Shown here: one piece after another, positions 8,907-14,602 of the stretch | Position numbering within the stretch: position 1 is the stretch's first letter | Layout: each line of letters opens with the position of its first letter | Source: Anabaena lutea FACHB-196 | Lineage (GTDB): Bacteria > Cyanobacteriota > Cyanobacteriia > Cyanobacteriales > Nostocaceae | Direction of reading: 5' to 3' | Length of the DNA stretch: 64,000 nucleotides | Assembly (NCBI RefSeq): GCF_014698305.1 | Contig: NZ_JACJST010000008.1 | Coordinates: 62,001 to 126,000, forward strand | Translations under genes and position numbers: made by a program | The notes under the pieces: generated by a model | The model's input: the letters and a program-made list of their open reading frames with translations, nothing else | Databases searched by the model: none | What the model was told of the DNA's origin: nothing

Positions 8907-9995
8907 ATGCTAGATGATTCTACTAATCAAATTCTCAATTCTTTGTTTGATATTGCTACTAATATCCAGATCGAGTCTAACTTTTGTATTCATCATCCCA
9001 ATTATCAACCGTTTTCTTTGCCAGCTACAGTAGCAAATAGGTTTCAACAAAACTCGCCAGCTTTACAACAGAAATATCTGGCTTTACTACTGCGTAATTT
9101 TCTCTACGGTATCTATTATAATGGTTCGCTACAAACAGTTTTATCAGTGAATGCTGATGCTATTAATTTCTCAAAGTCGCCCAATTTAGATCAAAATTTC
9201 AGTTTGGGGATTGATTGGGATTTTTATGAGCAACTTCACCAGAGTAATCATGGAAATGGTCACTATGAACCTGATTGGCAAGTGTTACGATTAGAACCTG
9301 ATAGGAGTATAGCTGTAACTAAAGGTGGTTTGACATTGTATGTTGAGCCAGAATGCTATCTCCAATCTCGTCAAAAGTCTCCCAAGGTGGGTGATTCTAT
9401 TGCTATATGGATGCCCAAAAATCGCTTACAAAATGGCTGTTATGTGGCGGTTAGTAATGTCGGACAAAAGCGCTCAAATACACCAGATGCTGATTTAGGA
9501 GTAGGGCGGATTTATTTTAATTTTATGCCATCAGGTGCGATCGCTCTCATGGAGAGTCTGACACAACAACTAAATAATACAGAAATTCCCTTTAGCTTTC
9601 AGGTTCTCTATAATCCCGCTGCATACGGGCGCTATGATGCAGGTGTACTTCATTTTGAACGACAAGATTACCCCATAATTCACAAAATTCTTCAAGCCGT
9701 TTATAAACAGCATCAAAGTCATTTTCAGCCAGAAATACCCTTATTTACCAAATTTTTAGCTCCCGGATTGAGTTTAGCCGAAGAACCAAGCCACAAATTT
9801 GCTGCACAGGAAAGTTTTGGGCTAAACCGTTGTCAAATCGTCGCAAATGCTTTGTTAGAAGCTTGGGAGAAAGGTAAAAATGCCATTGAAGAACGGATAC
9901 AGATTATTGACGAACACTTTGCACAGCACCTGGTTGACGTGCATCATCCTTACCTCAATCCTGCTTCTGAAGATATATATCAACCTTTAAATTGA
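8907..9995 (+). CDS. HopA1-family protein, 3' end rebuilt by integrated element
   Basis: A 362-aa protein resembling the HopA1 family, named after a Pseudomonas type III effector but common in cyanobacteria. Typical stretches are YNPAAYGRYDAGVLHF, PLFTKFLAPGLSLAEE and ESFGLNRCQIVANALLEAW. LxmY-type lyases of class V lanthipeptide synthesis belong to the same family. The last 141 bp before 9986 recur at 23562-23702 with one mismatch. The element at 9846-23702 therefore inserted here and supplied a replacement end. The rebuilt protein ends YQPLN, the displaced original ends YQPL. The gene appears intact. Confidence 0.8.
   Translation: MLDDSTNQILNSLFDIATNIQIESNFCIHHPNYQPFSLPATVANRFQQNSPALQQKYLALLLRNFLYGIYYNGSLQTVLSVNADAINFSKSPNLDQNFSLGIDWDFYEQLHQSNHGNGHYEPDWQVLRLEPDRSIAVTKGGLTLYVEPECYLQSRQKSPKVGDSIAIWMPKNRLQNGCYVAVSNVGQKRSNTPDADLGVGRIYFNFMPSGAIALMESLTQQLNNTEIPFSFQVLYNPAAYGRYDAGVLHFERQDYPIIHKILQAVYKQHQSHFQPEIPLFTKFLAPGLSLAEEPSHKFAAQESFGLNRCQIVANALLEAWEKGKNAIEERIQIIDEHFAQHLVDVHHPYLNPASEDIYQPLN
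9846..9986 (+). repeat. Left attachment-site copy (3' end of HopA1-like gene)
   Basis: These 141 bp match 23562-23702 at 140 positions; the only difference is G at 9932 against C at 23648. Both copies are in the gene's reading frame. The repeat is much longer than a usual recombinase core, so the crossover point lies somewhere inside it. Confidence 0.95.
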
Positions 9996-10011
9996 GTAGT
10001 AAATGAGTAGT
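9992..10011 (+). promoter_or_regulatory. GAGTAG double motif at left end (candidate recombinase arm site)
   Basis: Here TTGAGTAG is repeated after a short spacer as AATGAGTAGT. The same 20-bp block with one change lies at 23496-23515 just inside the right boundary. A third TTGAGTAGT is at 23441-23449. Short direct repeats near both ends of an integrated element are typical of arm-type recombinase or excisionase sites. Confidence 0.55.
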
Positions 10012-11174
10012 CAAAAATCGGGGCAATTACTCTCTGTTACGCTGGGGTGAACATAATATTTCAGTACCGTCGCCACGTTGTCCCCAATCCACAGAGCGAC
10101 TTTATCAGGTGTTGCCCCCGAAGCGATCGCCCAAGTCGCGAAAGTGTGGCGTGTGGCGTAAGGGTTCAGGTAATAGGGAATCTTACCCGCGTCAACCAAT
10201 TCCGTAACAACCCCTGGATAAAAGTATTTCCTGTTTTTATAAGTAGAGCCAGTCCCTTTCCAGAAATCATTCATGGTGTAACTGGTCAACCTGTTGTTTT
10301 GCTTGGTTAAGAAGATTATTTGCGCGGGGTCAGGGCAATCCGGCTTGATTTCTAGTAGCAACTTTTGAAGGCGAGAGCCAGGTTGCACGGTAAAAATCCT
10401 CTTCTTGCCATTTTTCGTGCCTTTGGTAATGCCATGTAAATTCCTGGATTTGGCGATCGCAATTTGGCATCCGTCTGAAGAAATATCGCCCCAAGTCAAA
10501 GCGAACGCTTCCCCCAGTCGGCACCCAGTCCAAAACAGAAATTTTACTAGAGGCGCATAGTGAGAATGTGTAGGGTGTTTCTCAAATGCTTCTATGATGA
10601 TGTCGCGTTGCTCTAGGGTGAAAGCTCTAAATCCGTCTACATCAGTGGATTTTCGTTTGGGCTTGGGGATAAGTAAATCCTTGAAGGGATTCTGGGAAAT
10701 TAGCTTAGAGTTAACAGCCCAACGACAGCAGCGGTCAAGGTGATGAAGAATATCCCATGACATATAAACCGAGGTATTAGCCAGTAGCCAGTTTCTGATT
10801 TTAGAAGCTTCTGACAGCTTCTCTGTGGGGAATCTTTTGATGTAGCGTTCGATTTTTCGGTAAGTACCCCTAATAGTTGTCTGCTCTAGTTGGTGTTCCT
10901 GAAATTCGGTGAATTTTTCCCAGAGTTCAATGATTGTTATGTCTGAGTTTTCGACTTGTTTCGACTTCTTATCCCCAAACCGATACCGCTCAAGTGTAGG
11001 GTCAAATTCACCTAAAGAAATTTCGCGCTGGATCAACTCCCAACGCGATTCTACATTTACTCTATTAGCTTTATTATCTTTCAGTCCAGTGGATAGGTAA
11101 AATTGTTTCGAGTAACCGTTGACCCGAAATCTGATAATTAATTTTTTAGATTTAGGTTCAATGGTTACAGCCAT
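10011..11174 (-). CDS. Tyrosine recombinase / integrase
   Basis: A tyrosine-type site-specific recombinase of 387 aa. The catalytic domain shows TGCRLGEAFALTW (Arg I), YATRHTFATWAIASG (Arg II, with Tyr where His is more usual) and KYYVHP (nucleophilic Tyr near the C-terminus). An N-terminal AP2-like arm region and a core-binding domain precede it. I place the start at ATG 11174, which has GGAG eight bases upstream; an in-frame TTG at 11192 is possible but overlaps the previous gene. The gene ends at the left boundary, so this enzyme very likely carried out the integration. Confidence 0.92.
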   Translation of the reverse strand: MAVTIEPKSKKLIIRFRVNGYSKQFYLSTGLKDNKANRVNVESRWELIQREISLGEFDPTLERYRFGDKKSKQVENSDITIIELWEKFTEFQEHQLEQTTIRGTYRKIERYIKRFPTEKLSEASKIRNWLLANTSVYMSWDILHHLDRCCRWAVNSKLISQNPFKDLLIPKPKRKSTDVDGFRAFTLEQRDIIIEAFEKHPTHSHYAPLVKFLFWTGCRLGEAFALTWGDISSDGCQIAIAKSRNLHGITKGTKNGKKRIFTVQPGSRLQKLLLEIKPDCPDPAQIIFLTKQNNRLTSYTMNDFWKGTGSTYKNRKYFYPGVVTELVDAGKIPYYLNPYATRHTFATWAIASGATPDKVALWIGDNVATVLKYYVHPSVTESNCPDF

Positions 11175-11175
11175 A

Positions 11176-11472
11176 TTAACTACTCCAGTCAAAAAAGATA
11201 TGCGAAATAGCGCCGCATTGACTACAAGCTAAATGTTCGGAATCTATCTCAATACTTTTGTCGCAAGTGTGGTCATCAGCAAATACTTCAGGGTCTTCAT
11301 CCCACCGGAATTGGTCACAGTTCGCATCATCTTCGTAGGGGTCGAAATCACTCTTTTCGTACCCTTCACCACCCGGATTGGTGCAAGTGTCTTTAGAATC
11401 TATACCCTCTGGTGTTGGTCGGCACAGAATGTAAATGCAGTTGTAACAACTTCTCATCTCTGCTATCTCCAA
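11176..11472 (-). CDS. Small Cys-rich, acidic protein, possible zinc binder
   Basis: A 98-aa protein with Cys pairs (SCYNCIYILC near the start, ACSQCG near the end) and many Asp/Glu. The spacing suits one or two zinc ribbons. It lies directly upstream of the integrase start on the same strand, so co-transcription is likely; a role in integration or excision is only a guess. I do not recognise a family. Confidence 0.6.
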   Translation of the reverse strand: MEIAEMRSCYNCIYILCRPTPEGIDSKDTCTNPGGEGYEKSDFDPYEDDANCDQFRWDEDPEVFADDHTCDKSIEIDSEHLACSQCGAISHIFFDWSS

Positions 11473-11532
11473 TAGATTGTATCTGCATTACTAAAAATAT
11501 AATGCAGATATACCGAAAGTATTGCTTTGCAG

Positions 11533-11832
11533 CTAGGCTGCGACTTTTACTTCTTTATCCCAGCAGACTTTGTAGTTCACCGAGGCATCAAGGCGATTAA
11601 GTCTTTGAGCGTGCATTTCTGCTTCTGGTCTGGTTCCAAATCTAGTCACAATCCTGTAGCTATGGTCTGGTTCCGTGTAAACAATCCAGGGTAAACGATT
11701 CATTTGTTCTGTCCTGATATCTAAAGTCCAATCACATATTCTGTGGAATCGTCGAAGCTCAATTACGCTCACAAATCGTTGTCGTTGGTAGAAGAAATTG
11801 ATTAGATTTGTGTTGCTCAATTTAGCTCTCAT
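11533..11832 (-). CDS. Hypothetical protein of element operon
   Basis: A 99-aa protein read from ATG 11832, which overlaps the stop codon of the preceding 48-aa gene as ATGA. A longer in-frame start at 11889 would overlap that gene by 61 bp and is less likely. The second half (PWIVYTEPDHSYRIVTRFG to WDKEV) looks like a compact alpha/beta fold. No family recognised. Confidence 0.55.
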   Translation of the reverse strand: MRAKLSNTNLINFFYQRQRFVSVIELRRFHRICDWTLDIRTEQMNRLPWIVYTEPDHSYRIVTRFGTRPEAEMHAQRLNRLDASVNYKVCWDKEVKVAA

Positions 11833-11975
11833 GGGAATAAAATCACGGTGATTATAGGCATCATTGTCGCTATCAAAAGCAGCAAGCAAGGAACCGGATG
11901 AACCTTGTACATTAGCCTCATTAAGTCGAGTAAGTCGTATATCGCTGCTTCCATCTCGTCCAAAAAATCTTTCAT
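11829..11975 (-). CDS. 48-aa protein with hydrophobic tail, linked by ATGA overlaps
   Basis: This frame starts at ATG 11975, overlapping the TGA of the 62-aa gene (11972-11974). It ends with TGA at 11829-11831, overlapping the ATG of the 99-aa gene. The product begins MKDFLDEMEAAIYDLLDLM, an acidic helix, and ends in a strongly hydrophobic stretch that could cross the membrane once. Double ATGA coupling in a row of small genes is the main evidence that it is translated. Function unknown. Confidence 0.6.
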   Translation of the reverse strand: MKDFLDEMEAAIYDLLDLMRLMYKVHPVPCLLLLIATMMPIITVILFP

Positions 11976-12160
11976 CGTAAATATGGCATTAGTTGATTAC
12001 CCGGAATTCTAAATCGTGGGACAAGAGAGAATGTTATATCCCTAGATTGGAATTCAATTATTCCAAAAGGAGCGTAGGCAGTTTGGCATCGTGTGATTCT
12101 CAATTCAAAAGAGCGGGTTTTTATTTGGGTACTTCCCCAGTTGTTAATCTTGATTTTCAT
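11972..12160 (-). CDS. Hypothetical 62-aa protein
   Basis: A 62-aa basic protein, beginning MKIKINNWGSTQIK, probably mostly beta-strand. Its ATG overlaps the stop of the 75-aa gene upstream by four bases, and its stop overlaps the next ATG by four bases. This implies translational coupling in one leftward operon. No family recognised. Confidence 0.5.
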   Translation of the reverse strand: MKIKINNWGSTQIKTRSFELRITRCQTAYAPFGIIEFQSRDITFSLVPRFRIPGNQLMPYLR

Positions 12161-12384
12161 TCCGTTACGTTTGAATCATTTTCATTCAGAGCCTTTATTA
12201 ATTCATTGGCTAACTCAACAGCCTTTGTTGGTATAGAGTGAGGGAAATATTCGTTTTGAATGATAAGCCCCTGCATGGCCATTGCTGCAAAATATTCACG
12301 CTTAGTTAGTCCAAATTCGGCATCGATATAATTTCCGCCTGAATCAACAAGGGGAAATATGCCATCATCTTTTCTAGTCTGCAT
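12157..12384 (-). CDS. Small phage/plasmid-type protein
   Basis: A 75-aa protein containing GLTKREYFAAMAMQGLI (about residues 25-41), a motif seen in small proteins of phages and integrated elements. A C-terminal helix (AVELANELIKALNE) follows. The start overlaps the upstream gene by 11 bp and the stop overlaps the downstream ATG by 4 bp. Role unknown. Confidence 0.6.
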   Translation of the reverse strand: MQTRKDDGIFPLVDSGGNYIDAEFGLTKREYFAAMAMQGLIIQNEYFPHSIPTKAVELANELIKALNENDSNVTE

Positions 12385-12580
12385 TGAATCCTAATCTCTC
12401 CTTAACTAATTCATTGAACGGATAAATGTCTACTTCACTTATTGATATTCCTGCGGCTTTAATTTCGTCTTCGTAACCGCATACTTTATCCTCTATTTCG
12501 TTGTCGTTACTGGCTACGATGTGAGCGAATTGTTTCCCGTCAATCGTGTAAAGCAGTAGGTAAGGTTTTCTCGCTTGCAT
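12374..12580 (-). CDS. Hypothetical 68-aa protein
   Basis: A 68-aa acidic protein, likely alpha/beta. Its ATG shares one base with the stop of the upstream gene (TAATG), a common sign of coupled translation. No family recognised. Confidence 0.55.
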   Translation of the reverse strand: MQARKPYLLLYTIDGKQFAHIVASNDNEIEDKVCGYEDEIKAAGISISEVDIYPFNELVKERLGFNAD

Positions 12581-12780
12581 TAATTCTCCTCTAGGCGAAA
12601 GGTTACACGATAGGTTTTACCCGGAACAAAGGGGTCTTTATTATTAGGGTCTTCAGTTTTGAAAGTAACTTCGTGATTAATTTCGGAATACGTTTTACCT
12701 TCAAGTTTTATGATTGTTTCTCCAAATTTGTTTTGAGTTATGTATTGGCATTCAAGCCTTAAGCTAATGTGTTCATCCAT
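12580..12780 (-). CDS. Hypothetical 66-aa protein
   Basis: A 66-aa, mainly beta-strand small protein with alternating hydrophobic and charged residues (KTYRVTFRLEEN at the end). It is followed immediately by the 68-aa gene with a one-base overlap. No family recognised. Confidence 0.55.
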   Translation of the reverse strand: MDEHISLRLECQYITQNKFGETIIKLEGKTYSEINHEVTFKTEDPNNKDPFVPGKTYRVTFRLEEN

Positions 12781-12815
12781 TGGTAATTAGTTGTTAGTAA
12801 TTGGACATTTGAAAA

Positions 12816-13022
12816 TCACGAGTCGGATTCCCCTTTTAATGGCAGAAGTTCCCAGTTCGTTTCTCTGATATGAGAATCAGAAGAAGAGCAATCTGAAGAA
12901 AAGCAATTTGAAATCCTTTCATCCAGCAATTGTTCCGCTTCATGATCTTCGTAGCCATCAAAATGTATTTCTGTATCTGGTGGCAGTTGGGACAGTCTTT
13001 CAATTAATTCCTTTGCTTTCAT
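12816..13022 (-). CDS. Hypothetical small acidic protein, first gene of leftward set
   Basis: A 68-aa protein beginning MKAKELIERLSQLPPDTEIHF. This start pattern is familiar from short proteins of phages and plasmids, where a helix is followed by a PPDTEI turn. A Ser/Cys-rich stretch lies in the middle. It heads the row of tiny leftward genes, 35 bp upstream of the next one. Confidence 0.6.
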   Translation of the reverse strand: MKAKELIERLSQLPPDTEIHFDGYEDHEAEQLLDERISNCFSSDCSSSDSHIRETNWELLPLKGESDS

Positions 13023-13244
13023 TTGTTTGGTAATTAGTTAATTGGACATTGGACATTGGACATTGGACAAACCCCACCCCTCGCGCTGGTTGTGGTGGGA
13101 GAACTTACTCGTGTTGTGGAACTTGCTCCGGTTTATATAGGTGTCCTGTGGGGGTGATCATCTGGCAGATCGTTGGTCTGAAGGCTGCCATCTCTCCAAG
13201 GTTCGATTTTCACCGAGTTTCAGGAGGGAGCGTGTTAAATTTAG

Positions 13245-13261
13245 TTTTACATTTATTAAAC
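13245..13261 (+). promoter_or_regulatory. Upstream half of inverted 17-bp box pair (operator candidate)
   Basis: TTTTACATTTATTAAAC here is the reverse complement of 13321-13337 with one mismatch. The two boxes are separated by 59 bp and bracket the likely promoter of the ribbon-helix-helix gene. Such proteins commonly repress their own promoters. Confidence 0.5.
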
Positions 13262-13320
13262 ACAATGCTATATTAAACATATATCAAATCCGCTGTCAAG
13301 GATTTTATATATGTCTTTTG

Positions 13321-13337
13321 GTTTAGTAAATGTAAAA
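13321..13337 (-). promoter_or_regulatory. Downstream half of inverted 17-bp box pair (operator candidate)
   Basis: GTTTAGTAAATGTAAAA ends 26 bp before the ribbon-helix-helix start codon. It pairs with 13245-13261 and is well placed to block transcription or bend the promoter. Confidence 0.5.
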
Positions 13338-13363
13338 TAGTTGCAAGAGTTTAATGGGCAGCA

Positions 13364-13749
13364 ATGGCACGACCGAAAACCACGGCAGAAGATGTAACGA
13401 CAGTCTCCCTAAGACTGAGCCTTGCGTCATGGAATCGATTTCAGGCAATAGCCAGCACATTGGGGCTGAGTCGGTCTCAACTAGTGGAGAAGATAGGAGA
13501 GGAGGAAATACAGATCGGAAACTTACCCCAGTCAGAGACACAACTCCTGGGAAAATCCTAGAGCGCCTAGAAGCGTTAGAAGCTCAACATTTAGAGTATG
13601 TTCATTCCCACCAAGCTCGGCTAGAGGCGCGGCTGGGAGAAAGTAAGCAATCTGAAGAACAATTCAAAAAAGAGTCTAACCAAATCAAGAGCGACATTTA
13701 TCATTTGGCAACGGCTCAACAGACGAATGGGAACGGACATATAAATTAG
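13364..13749 (+). CDS. Ribbon-helix-helix DNA-binding protein with coiled-coil tail via -1 frameshift
   Basis: The zero frame gives 65 aa with a ribbon-helix-helix pattern: a TVSLRLSLASW strand, then two helices ending GLSRSQLVEKIGEE. It stops at 13559-13561. The -1 frame continues from the same place as ILERLEALEAQHLEYVHSHQ and further helix to 13749, a plausible coiled coil. At 13549-13555 the codons read G_GGA_AAA, a classic -1 slippery heptamer. Full-length product would be 128 aa. The same arrangement could come from a simple mutation. Probably an autoregulator or partition-like protein of the element. Confidence 0.65.
13549..13555 (+). promoter_or_regulatory. Slippery heptamer G_GGA_AAA (candidate -1 frameshift site)
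   Basis: The heptamer fits X_XXY_YYZ in the zero frame and lies one codon before the zero-frame stop (13559-13561). After slippage, reading resumes with ATC at 13555. Lambda uses the similar G_GGA_AAG for its tail assembly frameshift. No strong downstream hairpin is evident. Confidence 0.55.
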
Positions 13750-13786
13750 GACGAATTTACCAATTTGGTAAACCCGTCTTTTTTTT
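13750..13786 (+). terminator. Rho-independent terminator of the regulator gene
   Basis: A stem formed by TTTACCA and TGGTAAA, flanked by GAC/GTC, is followed by eight or more T. It starts directly after the -1 frame stop codon, which supports the longer, frameshifted gene. Confidence 0.75.
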
Positions 13787-13842
13787 GACCGTTCAGACAG
13801 TGTGCAATTAAGCCACTGTCACAGGGGAATTAGATTCTCAAG

Positions 13843-14124
13843 TTAGCGCAAATCATCCAGCGGTGATTCTGGTTCATCTGGGATAAATTCAAACTCCATT
13901 TTTAATTTCAGTTTGCCCTTGCGCCATCCACCACCAGCAGTGGACAGAAACTCGCAAGTTGCACCTTCTCTCACCAGGCGAGTGACTAATTCACCACCAT
14001 CCCGATGACCAGAGGCTGTCTCTTCTATATCCTTCATTACCTTGCTTACCTTGCCGGTAGACAAATCCCACCCGTTTACCTTTTCTGGAAAATTTATAAC
14101 GTCATCGTCACTCGGTTTAACCAT
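13843..14124 (-). CDS. KGK-domain protein
   Basis: A 93-aa protein with the cyanobacterial KGK motif: GGWRKGKLKLKMEFEFIPDE near residues 64-83, ending SPLDDLR. KGK proteins are short, frequent in Nostocales and of unknown role. The gene lies inside the element between two rightward genes and is transcribed leftward alone. Confidence 0.8.
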   Translation of the reverse strand: MVKPSDDDVINFPEKVNGWDLSTGKVSKVMKDIEETASGHRDGGELVTRLVREGATCEFLSTAGGGWRKGKLKLKMEFEFIPDEPESPLDDLR

Positions 14125-14217
14125 TGTCTGTGTTTACTCCAATTAACAACCAGGCAGATTAGCTGCAACTAACCTGCCTTTACCCAGTATTCCCAATTTC
14201 TAATTACCAATTACCAA

Positions 14218-14511
14218 ATGAACGACACCATATTAGGCTTCGAGCGAATACTAGAAGACATTTCCAAGAATGACGAACACAACTTACTCTACACCCACAA
14301 AGAAGTAAGAACACTAGCACGCAGTTTCATAGCATTCATTCAAAGCCCTGAATGGTGTGAAATCACTCGTTACGACAAAGAGATAAAAGCCTTGTTGGTT
14401 TGTTTATCTTGTCGCGGGATTAATCATTATGACCGCGCATTCTTGGCTGGAAGAATTATTAAATATCTCAGTCAGGAAAGGCAATATCAACAAAGCCACG
14501 ACTATTTTTAA
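14218..14511 (+). CDS. Hypothetical protein upstream of replication gene
   Basis: A 97-aa, mostly helical protein beginning MNDTILGFERILEDISKND. It lies 91 bp before the replication gene on the same strand, with a short GGGC/GCCC hairpin in the gap. No clear ribosome-binding site precedes the ATG. No family recognised; an accessory replication role is only suggested by position. Confidence 0.55.
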   Translation: MNDTILGFERILEDISKNDEHNLLYTHKEVRTLARSFIAFIQSPEWCEITRYDKEIKALLVCLSCRGINHYDRAFLAGRIIKYLSQERQYQQSHDYF

Positions 14512-14602
14512 GCAAAAAAAAAGGGCATCCAGCCCCATTCAACTCAAGGAAAATATGCATACATCTGTTAATAATTATAGCATTTTAAAGGGAGGTATTT
14601 AA

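Larger units (their letters stand above)
13023..13353. other. Divergent regulatory region with repeats
   Basis: About 330 bp separate the leftward small-gene operon from the rightward regulator. The heptamer ATTGGAC is repeated three times at 13041-13061. An inverted pair of 17-bp boxes lies at 13245-13261 and 13321-13337. No coding frame here is convincing. Confidence 0.55.

Noticed and set aside
11533-11889. 118-aa start at 11889 for the gene ending at 11533
   Set aside because: The ATG at 11832 overlaps the stop of the coupled 48-aa gene, matching the pattern of the operon; the longer start would overlap that gene by 61 bp.
13354-13560. Upstream part of the 131-aa frame as the real gene start
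   Set aside because: Its first 69 residues have no family pattern, while the overlapping frame from 13364 gives a clear ribbon-helix-helix. Only the part after 13555 looks like protein.
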